From: Bradyrhizobium sp. 199
GTDB lineage: Bacteria > Pseudomonadota > Alphaproteobacteria > Rhizobiales > Xanthobacteraceae
Assembly: GCF_023073355.1 (NCBI RefSeq)
Contig: NZ_JADPJI010000002.1
Coordinates: 1-64,000 of the forward strand
DNA length: 64,000 nucleotides
Reading direction: 5' to 3'
Positions 9,207 to 17,603 of this stretch are shown here, piece after piece. Every line of letters begins with the position of its first letter. Positions within the stretch are counted from its first letter, which is position 1. A model generated the notes under the pieces. It saw nothing but the letters and a program-made list of their open reading frames with translations, was not told the DNA's origin and did not search any database. The position numbers were made by a program, and so were the translations under genes.

Positions 9207-9234
9207 TTGACGCCGGCTCGGCTTGGTCTATCAA
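9207..9234 (+). promoter_or_regulatory. possible housekeeping promoter for ptsN
   Basis: TTGACG (9207-9212), a 16-base spacer, then TATCAA (9229-9234) gives a five-of-six -35 and a four-of-six -10 match for sigma-70, about 50 bases before the ptsN start. It could supply basal expression beside the sigma-54 site upstream. Confidence 0.4.
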
Positions 9235-9282
9235 GCTGGCCAAATCGGAACCTGACGGTTTAATTCACCTCGGAAAGCCTCC

Positions 9283-9744
9283 ATGCCGATTACCGATCTG
9301 GTCGCACCCGAGGCGATTCTCCCGGCATTGAAGGTCAACAGCAAGAAGCAGGCCTTGCAGGAGCTCGCGGCCAAGGCCGCCGAGCTGACCGGGCAGAACG
9401 AGCGCTCCGTGTTCGAGGTGTTGCTGCAGCGGGAGAAGCTCGGCACCACCGCGGTTGGCTACGGCGTCGCCATTCCGCACGGCAAGCTGCCCAAGCTCGA
9501 AAAGATCTTCGGCCTGTTCGCGCGGCTCGATCGCCCGATCGATTTCGAATCGATGGACGGCCAGCCGGTCGATCTCGTCTTCCTGCTGCTCGCCCCCGAA
9601 GGCGCCGGCGCCGATCACCTCAAGGCGCTCGCCCGCATCGCCCGCCTCCTGCGCGACCAGGACATCGCCAAGAAGCTCCGCGCCTCGCGCGATGCCCAGG
9701 CAATCTATTCGGTGCTGGCGCTGCCGCCGGCGACGGCGGCTTAA
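9283..9744 (+). CDS. ptsN: Nitrogen PTS regulatory protein EIIA-Ntr
   Basis: A 153-residue PTS EIIA type-2 domain. The phosphorylated histidine is H66 in GVAIPHGKLP, accepted from NPr of the nitrogen phosphotransferase system (PtsP-PtsO-PtsN). EIIA-Ntr does not transport sugar: it reports nitrogen and carbon state and controls targets such as potassium transport and kinases by its phosphorylation. Length is normal and the start ATG 9283 matches the family MPITDLV beginning. It closes the lpt-rpoN-hpf-ptsN cluster and is preceded by a sigma-54 promoter. Confidence 0.95.
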   Translation: MPITDLVAPEAILPALKVNSKKQALQELAAKAAELTGQNERSVFEVLLQREKLGTTAVGYGVAIPHGKLPKLEKIFGLFARLDRPIDFESMDGQPVDLVFLLLAPEGAGADHLKALARIARLLRDQDIAKKLRASRDAQAIYSVLALPPATAA

Positions 9745-9774
9745 GGCCGCTCAATCAGCTTTCTTTGGGTGTGG

Positions 9775-10336
9775 TTAGAGGGTGCGCGCGAGATAGCGTA
9801 CCGTCTTGCTTCCGTTGTCAATGCTTGCGCTGACAACCTCGGCAAATCCAATGCGGCGTGAAACGCGTCCGACGCCGGATTCGGCGGCTGGTGATTGACT
9901 TCGCAGACGATGCGATCGTGCCCAGCCTCCACCGCGCGATCGAACAGGTCGGCATAACGCCGGCGCGCGCATCCCACGCCGCGTGCGGCTGCTGCGACCA
10001 CGATCCGGTCAACATAGACAAAGCGCGCGTAGCGGATCGAAACCACAGGAAGTTCGGGCTGTCGTATTGTCCGTCTTGATCGAATGCAATCAGGAAAGCA
10101 TCAAGATGGCCAATCCTGAACGCGTAAAAGGCTTGCGAGACGAGATCTTGCAGCTGCTCGCGCTCAAGCCATGACAATTCCTCTGCATGGCTGTTGTTGA
10201 GCGTAAGCAGGGCGTCACAGAGCGGCGCGCCGCGTGAAATATCGAACTGGGTGATCGGGACGGATGCAATCTCGTGTTCATGCCGACGATCTACCAGCCG
10301 CCTCAGTTACAAATTTGATATTGCGTCGAGCGTCAT
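9775..10336 (-). pseudogene. GNAT acetyltransferase pseudogene
   Basis: Read leftward from ATG 10336, the frame begins MTLDAISNL and stops at once with TAA, but continues as a GNAT protein through FDISRGAPLCDALLTL and SWLEREQL. Near 10034 one base is missing, so the reading shifts to RYARFVYVDRIVVAAAARG, which is the acetyl-CoA-binding region of the GNAT fold. A second missing base near 9851 shifts it again to FAEVVSASIDNGSKTVRYL before the natural stop at 9775-9777. One nonsense codon and two frameshifts across 187 codons make sequencing error unlikely and decay likely. The family call rests on the fold pattern; the substrate of the ancestor is unknown. Confidence 0.8.
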
Positions 10337-10368
10337 GGGCGGTCGCATCCGCGTCTCCTGCCATCCTC

Positions 10369-10662
10369 TCAAAGCTCGACATCCCGAACCCTGGATTTGA
10401 TCGTCAGGCGTTCGAATTTCAGGTCGCCCAACGGAGATTTGGCCAAGGCGGTGACGATGTCGGGCCCGCTTACGGGCCGCTGGAGGCGGTCAAATTCCTC
10501 TAGCGCGACAATGACCGCGGCGTCCTTCCCGTGAAGTGTAACGCGCTGCGGTCCGGAGCGTTGGGCCTCTCTGACAATTTGGCTCAGGTGCGTCTTCGCA
10601 TCCTGAAGGCTCCATCGTCTGGATTCAGTGCCCTTCTTCGACGAGGGACGCTTCGCGGTCAT
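10369..10662 (-). CDS. Phd/YefM-family antitoxin, apparently orphan
   Basis: A 97-residue protein with the prevent-host-death fold: RRWSLQDAKTHLSQIVREAQ forms the DNA-binding N-terminal half and ITLHGKD-like VTLHGKDAAVIVALEEFDRL the strand-helix that follows. In a normal module the gene would be followed by a PIN, RelE or Doc toxin starting within a few bases. Here the downstream sequence is the broken GNAT gene, 32 bases away, and I find no toxin frame on either strand. The N-terminus is Lys/Ser-rich and may be nonspecific DNA-binding. It could have outlived a lost toxin or repress another locus. Confidence 0.8.
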   Translation of the reverse strand: MTAKRPSSKKGTESRRWSLQDAKTHLSQIVREAQRSGPQRVTLHGKDAAVIVALEEFDRLQRPVSGPDIVTALAKSPLGDLKFERLTIKSRVRDVEL

Positions 10663-10724
10663 GTTGTTCTTTCTGGCTGAATCAACCAGAATTTAGAGCG
10701 TCCGAATTCCTGCCCAAAGCGAAA

Positions 10725-10754
10725 CGGGCACGCCCTCCTGCGAAGGCATGCCCG
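10725..10754 (-). terminator. hairpin terminator of the DUF1150-hsp20 operon
   Basis: Arms CGGGCACGCC (10725-10734) and GGCATGCCCG (10745-10754) pair with one mismatch. Read leftward the stem is followed by GTTTCGCTTT, a weak U-rich tail, 30 bases after the DUF1150 stop. Confidence 0.5.
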
Positions 10755-10786
10755 CTTGAAACCCTATTCGTGCGACGCGCGTGCGC

Positions 10787-11059
10787 TCAGTGCACGCTCA
10801 CCGCTTGCAACTCGTTGCTCCAGGCGTTGGCGATCGCGGCTTCGCGGCTGTCGGTCAGCATGATTGGCGTGCCGTCGGCGGCGTGGAGCGCGAAGAGCTT
10901 GAGGCCCGGCGCGATTTTCGGTGCTTCGGGAAACAGGCCCGGCACGTCTTCCGAACGGATCTGCTTCACATAGGCGATATGACCTTCGCCGAGGGTTGCC
11001 AGCGTCTCGGGCGAGACGTTCTTGGCTTCGTATTCGAACGCAACGTGACCTTCACTCAT
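10787..11059 (-). CDS. DUF1150 family protein
   Basis: A 90-residue protein of the DUF1150 family, found in Rhizobiales directly downstream of small heat-shock genes. The core LATLGEGHIAYVKQIRSEDV and the closing GTPIMLTDSREAAIANAW are the conserved blocks. No catalytic residues, signal peptide or membrane segment is visible. It lies 50 bases after the Hsp20 stop on the same strand and precedes a hairpin terminator, so it should be heat induced with Hsp20. Function unknown; a role beside the chaperone is inferred only from the constant pairing. Confidence 0.85.
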   Translation of the reverse strand: MSEGHVAFEYEAKNVSPETLATLGEGHIAYVKQIRSEDVPGLFPEAPKIAPGLKLFALHAADGTPIMLTDSREAAIANAWSNELQAVSVH

Positions 11060-11109
11060 GGTCTCGACTCCTCTGGAACACTAAGCGGTCGAGTCCGCTA
11101 CTCGTTCCA

Positions 11110-11535
11110 TTATTCGTGCTCATTGATAGCGATTGTCTTAACGATCCTCTCCGGTTCAGGCCGCGCAAGATCGATCGACAAAAGCCCGTTCTTCAGATCC
11201 GCACCCAGCACCAGCATCCCCTCCGCCAGCACGAAGGTGCGCTGGAAGTGGCGCGCGGCGATGCCGCGATGGATGTATTGCCGGGACTTGTCGTCCTGCT
11301 GCCGCCCACGGATCACGAGCTGGTTTTCCTCAATGGTTACATCGAGTTGGTCGCGGGTGAATCCGGCGACCGCCAGCGTGATGCGCAAACGCTCGGGCTG
11401 GCCGTCCGCGCCGCCGCACCTCTCGATATTGTACGGAGGATAACCGTCGGCGCCTTTGACGACCCGATCGAGCACGCGCTCGATCTCGTCGAAGCCCAGT
11501 AGGAACGGACTGGAGAGCGTTGGAACACGAGACAT
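11110..11535 (-). CDS. Hsp20-family small heat-shock protein
   Basis: A 141-residue alpha-crystallin chaperone that holds unfolding proteins in large oligomers until DnaK/ClpB refold them. The N-terminus SRVPTLSSPFLLGFDEIERVLDRV is the IbpA-like (class A) type; the crystallin domain ends with NGLLSIDL, and the conserved ARHFQRTFVLAEGM precedes it. The C-terminal IxI-like tail is short. Upstream lie a sigma-32 promoter and a thermometer hairpin over the ribosome site. The start ATG 11535 is preceded by AGGA, which lies inside that hairpin. Confidence 0.95.
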   Translation of the reverse strand: MSRVPTLSSPFLLGFDEIERVLDRVVKGADGYPPYNIERCGGADGQPERLRITLAVAGFTRDQLDVTIEENQLVIRGRQQDDKSRQYIHRGIAARHFQRTFVLAEGMLVLGADLKNGLLSIDLARPEPERIVKTIAINEHE

Positions 11536-11541
11536 AGTTTA

Positions 11542-11594
11542 CAAAGTCCTCTCGAAGCGACTTTGGTGCATCAGGGCCCGCAAGCGGCACCCCT
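11542..11594 (-). promoter_or_regulatory. ROSE-like RNA thermometer in the hsp20 leader
   Basis: Two stacked hairpins occupy almost the whole 62-base leader. The one next to the gene (11542-11565, read leftward) pairs CAAAGUC and CU with AG and GACUUUG, leaving one bulged G. It contains UCGCU opposite the ribosome-site AGGA, which is the ROSE signature UYGCU against AGGA with the unpaired G. The second (11573-11594) pairs AGGG/CCCU and CCG/CGG. At low temperature this would hide AGGA; at heat it would open. ROSE elements are known in Bradyrhizobium; the match here is by eye. Confidence 0.8.
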
Positions 11595-11603
11595 TGATCA
11601 GCA

Positions 11604-11632
11604 ATATGGGCATGTTCCCGTGTTGGTTCAAG
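11604..11632 (-). promoter_or_regulatory. sigma-32 (RpoH) promoter of hsp20
   Basis: Read leftward: CTTGAAC (11626-11632), 14-base spacer, GCCCATAT (11604-11611). The heat-shock consensus is CTTGAAA-N12-14-CCCCATNT, so only two bases differ. The predicted transcript starts near 11597, giving the 62-base leader that folds as the thermometer. Confidence 0.8.
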
Positions 11633-11729
11633 CAGGTAGCGGGACTGTGGGTGCCGCTTCCCTCTCATCATGGCCATGCAGGCGGGACAAGTCTGGGAAT
11701 GACGAAATCGGCTCGTAATTTATCCCAAT

Positions 11730-11768
11730 GAAAACAAGCCCCCTTCTACTGTGCATGGGGTTGTTTTC
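11730..11768 (-). terminator. hairpin terminator after ugpC
   Basis: GAAAACAAGCCCC (11730-11742) and GGGGTTGTTTTC (11757-11768) form a 12-bp stem with one bulged G. Read leftward the stem ends CTTGTTTTC. It lies 32 bases past the ugpC stop and separates the ugp operon from the hsp20 promoter; it could work in both directions. Confidence 0.6.
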
Positions 11769-11800
11769 GCACTTGTTGTTGGCAGGGCCGTGGGAACCGG

Positions 11801-12883
11801 TCAGGCTTCGATCCGCGTCCGCCCGTCAGCGCTGAACAAATGCAGCTTTGCCCGCACCGCCGCGACCCGGATTTTCGCGCCGATGGCAGGGGCTTCGGTT
11901 CCGGGAATGCGGACGATGATCTCGCCGGGCGGCAGTTCGCCTGGCGTGGCGGCGATGCGCTGCTCTTCCTGCTCGCGTGAGCCGTAGATGAAGGTTTCGG
12001 CGCCGACGCGCTCGATCGCTTCCACGGTCAGCGGCAAGGCGACGCCGCCGGCCGGGGTCTGGTCGGTGATCACGAAATCTTCCGGGCGGATGCCGAGGAT
12101 GGCTTCGCCCGCGCTGGTGCCGAGCTGCGATTTGATCTCGTCGGGGCGCGTCGACATCAAATTCATCGGCGGTGCGCCGATGAAGGAAGCGACGAAGGTG
12201 GTCGCCGGCTTCTCGTATATCGCAAGGGGATTGCCGACCTGCTCGACCTGGCCGCCATTCATCACGACGAGAATGTCGGCGAGCGTCATGGCTTCAAGCT
12301 GGTCGTGGGTGACGTAGATCGAGGTCGTGTTGAGCCGGCGCTGCAATTTACGGATCTCGACGCGCATCGCAATGCGCAGCTTGGCGTCGAGGTTCGAGAG
12401 CGGCTCGTCGAACAGGAACACCTTTGGCTGGCGCACGATGGCGCGGCCCATGGCGACGCGCTGGCGCTGACCGCCGGAGAGCTGGCGCGGCTTGCGCTCC
12501 AGCATTGACGTAAGTTCGAGCACGCGCGCGGCTTCGTCGACGCGGGACTTGACCTCGTCCTCCTTCATGCCGCGGTTGCGCAGGCCGTAGGCCATGTTAT
12601 TGAAGACGCTCATATGCGGATAGAGCGCGTAGTTCTGGAACACCATCGCGATGTCGCGGTCGGCGGGCTCGATCTGGTTGACGATGCGGCCGCCGATGTC
12701 GATCTCGCCGCCGGTGATGGTTTCGAGCCCTGCGACCATGCGCAGCAGCGTGGACTTGCCGCAGCCGGAGGGACCGACCAGCACGCAGAACTGTCCGTCG
12801 CCGACATCGACATCGACGCCCTTGATGGCCTCGAAGCCGCCGGGATAGGTCTTGCGGACGTTGCGCAGGGTGACGTTGGCCAT
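11801..12883 (-). CDS. ugpC: Glycerol-3-phosphate ABC transporter ATPase UgpC
   Basis: A 360-residue ATPase of the MalK/UgpC (CUT1) group. Walker [10 protein letters not shown] (about 38-46), the Q-loop [10 protein letters not shown], signature LSGGQRQR and Walker [13 protein letters not shown] are all intact, followed by the regulatory TOBE domain (about 240-360). It energises uptake of sn-glycerol-3-phosphate or its diesters together with UgpA, UgpE and UgpB upstream in the same operon. It follows ugpE by six bases. MalK-like proteins also serve sugars, but the Pho box and the gene order point to ugp. Confidence 0.9.
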   Translation of the reverse strand: MANVTLRNVRKTYPGGFEAIKGVDVDVGDGQFCVLVGPSGCGKSTLLRMVAGLETITGGEIDIGGRIVNQIEPADRDIAMVFQNYALYPHMSVFNNMAYGLRNRGMKEDEVKSRVDEAARVLELTSMLERKPRQLSGGQRQRVAMGRAIVRQPKVFLFDEPLSNLDAKLRIAMRVEIRKLQRRLNTTSIYVTHDQLEAMTLADILVVMNGGQVEQVGNPLAIYEKPATTFVASFIGAPPMNLMSTRPDEIKSQLGTSAGEAILGIRPEDFVITDQTPAGGVALPLTVEAIERVGAETFIYGSREQEEQRIAATPGELPPGEIIVRIPGTEAPAIGAKIRVAAVRAKLHLFSADGRTRIEA

Positions 12884-12889
12884 AACTCT

Positions 12890-13738
12890 CTACTTCTCCG
12901 TCTCGACCAGACCGCGCACGAACAATTTCTGCATGACGACGACGACGAAGACCGGCGGCAGCATCGCGAGCACGGCTGTCGCCATCACGACCGGCCATTC
13001 GGTCAATGCATCGGTGGTGGTGATCATCTTGCGGATGCCGATCTGGATGGTCTGCATGTCGTCGCGGGTGGTGATCAGCAGCGGCCAGAGATATTGATTC
13101 CAGCCAAGGATGAACAGGATCACGAACAGCGCGGCCATGTTGGTGCGCGACAGCGGCAGCAGCGTATCCCAGAAGAAGCGGAAGGGACCCGCGCCGTCGA
13201 TGCGCGAAGCTTCCAGGAGCTCGTCCGGCACCGTCATGAAGAACTGGCGGAACAGCAGCGTCGCCGTGGCCGAGGCGATCAGCGGCAGCGACAGGCCGGC
13301 ATAGCTGTCGAGCATGTGCAGATCGGCGACGATCTTGTAGGTCGGATAGATACGGACCTCGACCGGAAGCATCAAAGTAATGAAGATGATCCAGAAGATC
13401 GGCATCCGGAACGGAAAGCGGAAATACACGATCGCATAGGCCGAGATGATCGAGATCGCGATTTTTCCGACCGCGATCAGCAGCGCCATCACGAGCGAGT
13501 TCAGCATCATGTTGCCGACCGGCTCGCGGGTCGAGCCGCTCGTGCCGACGAAGATGGTCTGGTAATAGGTTTCGAAGAAATGCCCGCCGGGCAGCAGCGA
13601 CATCTGCCCGTTCGCGATCAGCGCGTTGTCCTGGCTCGAGGCGACAATCGCGATGTAGACGGGGAACGCGACAATCGCGATCCCGATCCAGAGAATGATA
13701 TGCGCGACGTAGCGCCGGAAGCCCTCTTCTTCGACCAT
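12890..13738 (-). CDS. ugpE: Glycerol-3-phosphate ABC permease UgpE
   Basis: A 282-residue inner-membrane permease with six predicted segments. The EAA loop reads EASRIDGAGPFRFFWDTLLPLSR, the contact for the ATPase. The beginning (HIILWIGIAIVAFPVYIAIVASS) and the LPGGHFFETYY stretch are typical UgpE. It overlaps the ugpA stop by one base and pairs with UgpA to form the transmembrane channel. Confidence 0.92.
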   Translation of the reverse strand: MVEEEGFRRYVAHIILWIGIAIVAFPVYIAIVASSQDNALIANGQMSLLPGGHFFETYYQTIFVGTSGSTREPVGNMMLNSLVMALLIAVGKIAISIISAYAIVYFRFPFRMPIFWIIFITLMLPVEVRIYPTYKIVADLHMLDSYAGLSLPLIASATATLLFRQFFMTVPDELLEASRIDGAGPFRFFWDTLLPLSRTNMAALFVILFILGWNQYLWPLLITTRDDMQTIQIGIRKMITTTDALTEWPVVMATAVLAMLPPVFVVVVMQKLFVRGLVETEK

Positions 13739-14619
13739 CAGTAGGTCACCTTGCGTTCGACGAAGCGGAACTGGATTCCGGTCAGCACGATGACCATGAT
13801 CATCAGGATCACCGATTGCGCCGCCGAGCTGCCGAGGTTGCCGCCGAGCAGGCCGTCGGAATAGACCTTGTAGACCAGCGTGACCGTCGACGTGCCCGGA
13901 CCGCCGCGGGTCATGGTGTCGATGATGCCGAACGTGTCGAAGAAGGCGTAGACGATGTTGACGACCAGCAGGAAGAAGATCGTCGGCGACAGCAGCGGGA
14001 AGGTCACGGTCCAGAACCGGCGCATCGGGCGGGCGCCGTCGATCGCGGCGGCCTCGAGCACGCTTCGCGGGATGCTTTGCAGGCCGGCGAGGAAGAACAG
14101 GAAGTTGTACGAGATCTGCTTCCAGGCGGCGGCGAGGATGATCAGCGTTGCCGCCTGGTCGCCGTCGAGCAGCGGATTCCAGTCGACCCCCATTGCGCGC
14201 AAATAGCGCGCGATGATGCCGAGCGAGGGGTGCAGCATGAAGATCCAGAGCACGCCGACGACCGGCGGTGCCACCGCATACGGCCAGATCAGCAGCGTGC
14301 GGTAGAGCATCGAACCGCGCAGCGGCTTGTCCGCCATTACGGCAAGCAGCAGCGCAAACGACAGCGACGACACGGCGATGGCGAACGAGAAGAAGAAGGT
14401 CCGCACGATCGCCTTGAAATAGGCGCGGTCCTTCAAGAGCTCGATGTAATTGTCGAACCAGACAAAGGTCGTCGAAAGTCCGAACGCATCCTGCAGCAGG
14501 AAGGACTGGATCACCGCCTGCAAGGCGGGCCAGTAGAAGAAAATCAGGACGATCGCGAGCTGCGGCGCAACCAGCGCGTACGGCAACAGCTTCGATTGGA
14601 AAATGGCTTGCTTTTGCAT
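13738..14619 (-). CDS. ugpA: Glycerol-3-phosphate ABC permease UgpA
   Basis: A 293-residue inner-membrane permease, six segments, with EAA loop [23 protein letters not shown]. The [21 protein letters not shown] start is the usual first UgpA segment, and the [20 protein letters not shown] stretch the periplasmic loop. Partner of UgpE, with UgpB delivering substrate. It lies 48 bases after ugpB on the same strand. Confidence 0.92.
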   Translation of the reverse strand: MQKQAIFQSKLLPYALVAPQLAIVLIFFYWPALQAVIQSFLLQDAFGLSTTFVWFDNYIELLKDRAYFKAIVRTFFFSFAIAVSSLSFALLLAVMADKPLRGSMLYRTLLIWPYAVAPPVVGVLWIFMLHPSLGIIARYLRAMGVDWNPLLDGDQAATLIILAAAWKQISYNFLFFLAGLQSIPRSVLEAAAIDGARPMRRFWTVTFPLLSPTIFFLLVVNIVYAFFDTFGIIDTMTRGGPGTSTVTLVYKVYSDGLLGGNLGSSAAQSVILMIMVIVLTGIQFRFVERKVTY

Positions 14620-14667
14620 GATGCCCCAGGGCGGCAGGCCGGGGTCACCGGCCTGCCGCTGATCGTC

Positions 14668-15987
14668 TCACTTGACGGCGGTCTTTTCGAACTGACGCAG
14701 CATGGTGTTGCCGCGTTCGACGGCCGCGTCCAGCGCCTGCTTGGCGGTCTTCTTGCCGGCCAGCGCCTGCTCGATCTCTTCCGCCCAGACGTCGCGAAGC
14801 TGAACCATGTTGCCGAGGCGCAGACCGCGGGAATTCTCGGTCGGCTCCTTGTTGGTCAGCTCGAGCAGCGGGGTCTCGAGATAGGGTTGGTCCTTGTAGA
14901 AGCCTTCCGCCTTGGCCTTCTCATAAGCCGCTTTGGTGATCGGCAGGTAGCCCGACGCCTTGTGGATGTAGACCTGGCGATCGGTATCCGAGAGGAAGGT
15001 CAGGAATTTTGCGATGCCCTTGTATTCCTCGGCAGGCTTGCCGCCCATGACCCAGAGCGAAGCGCCGCCGATGATCGAGTTCTGCGGCGCGCCCTTCACG
15101 TCGGGATAATAGGGCATCGGCACGGCGGTGAAGCTGAACTTGGCCTGGGCCTTGACGTTGCCGAAGAAGGCCGACGAGGTCAGGTAAAGCGGGCATTCGC
15201 CAGAGGTGAAGCGGCCTTCGCCGGTGTTGGTGCGGCCGGCATAGTCGTAGGTCTTGTCCTTCTGGAGCTCCACCAGCTTCTCGAGGTGCTTGACCTGGAG
15301 CGGTCCGTTGAACTCCAGCGCAGTGTCGAAGCCGTCGAGGCCGTTGGCCTTGCTGGCGAGCGGCACGTTGTGCCAGGCGGAGAGTTGCTCGACATTGACC
15401 CAGGTTACCCACGAGTTGGAGAAGCCGCAGGTGGCATGACCGTTGTCATGGAGCTTCTTGGCGGCCTCGAACGTTTCGGGCCAGGTCTTCGGGATCTCGA
15501 TATTGGCCTTCTTCAGCTCGTCGAGATTGACCCACATTACGGTGGAGGACGAGTTGAAGGGGAACGACAGCATCTCGCCCTTGGAGGTCGAGTAGTAGCC
15601 CGTGATGGCGGGCAGGTAGATCTTGGGATCGAACTTTTCGCCGGCCTCGGCCATCAGCTTGTAGACGGGCTTCACGGCGCCGGTCGCAGCCATCATGGTG
15701 GCGGTGCCGACCTCGAATACCTGCATGATGTGCGGCGCGTTGCCGGCGCGGAAGGCGGCGATGCCCGCATTCATCGTGTCGGCGTAATTACCCTTGTAGG
15801 TCGGGATCACCTTGTAGTCGGTCTGCGACGTGTTGAAGTCGCTGGCAAGCTTGACGATGACGTCGTTGTTGGCGCCGGTCATCGCGTGCCACCACTGGAT
15901 TTCGGTCACGGCCAAGGCCGGCGAAGCGCCGAGACCAACCGCGAGTGCAACAGCAGCAGCCGTGCCAAAATGTCGAAGAGCCATCAA
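14668..15987 (-). CDS. ugpB: Glycerol-3-phosphate-binding protein UgpB
   Basis: A 439-residue periplasmic solute-binding protein with a signal peptide (residues 1-26, ending SPALA) and mature start VTEIQWWHAMTG, the usual UgpB beginning. The WLNLDELKKA-like WVNLDELKKANIEIPKTWP and GGASLWVMGGK stretches are family hallmarks. It captures sn-glycerol-3-phosphate released from phospholipids and gives it to UgpAE. It is first in the ugpBAEC operon, with a Pho box 53 bases upstream, so phosphate starvation should induce it. Confidence 0.93.
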   Translation of the reverse strand: MMALRHFGTAAAVALAVGLGASPALAVTEIQWWHAMTGANNDVIVKLASDFNTSQTDYKVIPTYKGNYADTMNAGIAAFRAGNAPHIMQVFEVGTATMMAATGAVKPVYKLMAEAGEKFDPKIYLPAITGYYSTSKGEMLSFPFNSSSTVMWVNLDELKKANIEIPKTWPETFEAAKKLHDNGHATCGFSNSWVTWVNVEQLSAWHNVPLASKANGLDGFDTALEFNGPLQVKHLEKLVELQKDKTYDYAGRTNTGEGRFTSGECPLYLTSSAFFGNVKAQAKFSFTAVPMPYYPDVKGAPQNSIIGGASLWVMGGKPAEEYKGIAKFLTFLSDTDRQVYIHKASGYLPITKAAYEKAKAEGFYKDQPYLETPLLELTNKEPTENSRGLRLGNMVQLRDVWAEEIEQALAGKKTAKQALDAAVERGNTMLRQFEKTAVK

Positions 15988-16039
15988 GAAAACCTCCCTT
16001 GCCCGTCACTTAAAGAAGCGCTTGCGCTAGCAGTGCCAT

Positions 16040-16057
16040 ATGACGTTCACATGACTG
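16040..16057 (-). promoter_or_regulatory. Pho box upstream of ugpB
   Basis: Read leftward: CAGTCAT-GTGA-ACGTCAT. The PhoB site is CTGTCAT-N4-CTGTCAT; the two 7-base repeats match six and five of seven bases at the correct 11-base period. It sits 53 bases upstream of the ugpB start, just beyond a small AGCGCTTGCGCT inverted repeat at 16019-16030. Confidence 0.75.
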
Positions 16058-16207
16058 TGTAAGCGGCCGAAACGAAAGCGGCAAGCGCTGGAAAAGGGAA
16101 GCCGGAAAATAGGCGAAGGCGAAGGGACACCTGCTCCGTTCGCAGTGCACTGACGTGCCCGCGCCGCAGTGCGGCATTGGATGTCGGAGGGAGAAGGGGT
16201 GGGGATC

Positions 16208-17428
16208 CTAGCGCTTGCGCTCGGGGCCGCAGACCGTGCCCTGTTCGACCATCGCGTCGATCTCGGCCTTGGAGTAGCCGAACTCGCCCAGCACTTCCTG
16301 GGAGTGCTGGCTGAATTTCGGCGGTAGCCGGCGCAGGCTCGGCTTGCTGCGATCGAGCCGGATCGGCGACGCCACGCCCTTGTACCAGTCCTTCTCGATA
16401 ATATCCCCGCGCGCGATCGTGTGCGGGTTGGTCAATGCCTGGTCGATCTTCTGCACGGGCCCTGCGGGCAGGCCCGCTGCAAGCAGGCGATTGCACAGCG
16501 GCTCGGCCTCGTGCTGGCTGAAGACGGCGGCGAGCTCGGCGCGCAGCGCCTCGCGGTTGGCGATGCGGTCCTTGTTGCGGGCGAAGCGCGGATCGGTGCC
16601 GAGCTCGGGCTTGCCGATCTCCTTGGCGAGTTTGCGGAAGGTGCCGTCATTGCCGACCCCGATGAAGATGTCGTCGGTCTTGGTCGGGAAGATCGCGTAG
16701 GGCACGAGGTTCGGGTGCTCGTTGCCAGTGAGCGAGGGCGGTTTGCCATGCATGAAATAATTCGCGGTGTGCGGATGCATGATGGCAAGGCCGGTCTCGT
16801 ACAGCGTCGTCTCCAGGAACTGGCCCTTGCCGGAACGCTGCCGCTCCGACAGGGCCATCAGAATGCCGATCGCCGCGTAAAGGCCGGTGGTGATGTCGAC
16901 CAGCGGCACGCCGATCCGCATCGGCCCGCTCTCGGGCGAGCCGGTCGCGGCGATCATGCCGGTCATGGCCTGGATGATGGCGTCATAGCCGGGATTGCCG
17001 CCGCGCGGACCGTCGGCACCAAAGCCGGAGATCCGGCAATGCACGAGGCGTGGGAATTTCTCGCGCAGCACCTCGTTGCCGATGCCCCATTTGTCCAGCG
17101 TGCCCGGCTTGAAATTCTCGATCAGGACGTCGGCGGTCTCCAGCATCTTGAGCAGCACGATGCGGCCGCCTTCGGAGGCAAGGTCGAGACCGATCGAGCG
17201 CTTGTTGCGGTTGATACCGACGAAATAGGCCGCGTCCTCCTCGTGGAAGGGAGGGCCCCATTCGCGCACCTCGTCGCCCGCAGGCGGCTCGACCTTGATC
17301 ACGTCGGCGCCATGGTCGGCGAGGATCTGAGTGCAGTAGGGACCGCCGAGCACGCGCGTGAGATCGATGACGCGCAGTCCGCTCATGGCACCCGGAATGG
17401 CTTCAGAACCCGCGGCTTCAGAACTCAT
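16208..17428 (-). CDS. CaiB/BaiF family III CoA-transferase
   Basis: A 406-residue class III CoA-transferase, close to the usual 400. The N-terminus LRVIDLTRVLGGPYCTQILADHGADVIKVEPP and the block NRNKRSIGLDLASEGGR hold the CoA-binding region; the catalytic Asp lies in the GNPGYDAIIQAMTGM segment. These enzymes move CoA between carboxylic acids; the pair of acids cannot be told from sequence. Start ATG 17428 follows AGGGAA at seven bases; an upstream frame to 17590 is not supported. It is alone, leftward, upstream of the ugp operon but with its own promoter region. Confidence 0.85.
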   Translation of the reverse strand: MSSEAAGSEAIPGAMSGLRVIDLTRVLGGPYCTQILADHGADVIKVEPPAGDEVREWGPPFHEEDAAYFVGINRNKRSIGLDLASEGGRIVLLKMLETADVLIENFKPGTLDKWGIGNEVLREKFPRLVHCRISGFGADGPRGGNPGYDAIIQAMTGMIAATGSPESGPMRIGVPLVDITTGLYAAIGILMALSERQRSGKGQFLETTLYETGLAIMHPHTANYFMHGKPPSLTGNEHPNLVPYAIFPTKTDDIFIGVGNDGTFRKLAKEIGKPELGTDPRFARNKDRIANREALRAELAAVFSQHEAEPLCNRLLAAGLPAGPVQKIDQALTNPHTIARGDIIEKDWYKGVASPIRLDRSKPSLRRLPPKFSQHSQEVLGEFGYSKAEIDAMVEQGTVCGPERKR

Positions 17429-17603
17429 GCTTCGCTTCCCTGTGGCGACGTTTGACCACAGGCCTAGCGAGGTTCGTGCATGCCAGCAATGGCCCCGCGC
17501 GTAGGGCTGTATGCGCCGCCGCGCCTCAATCCCGCGGCGTGGCAAAACAAACCGAAGCGGCCGGCCCGAGGGGGATCCCGGGCCAGCCAATCCGCACTTT
17601 TGA

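Noticed and set aside
13816..16062. A 748-residue rightward frame antisense to ugpA and ugpB
   Set aside because: Shadow frame; composition mirrors the ugp codons and the ugp proteins are unmistakable.
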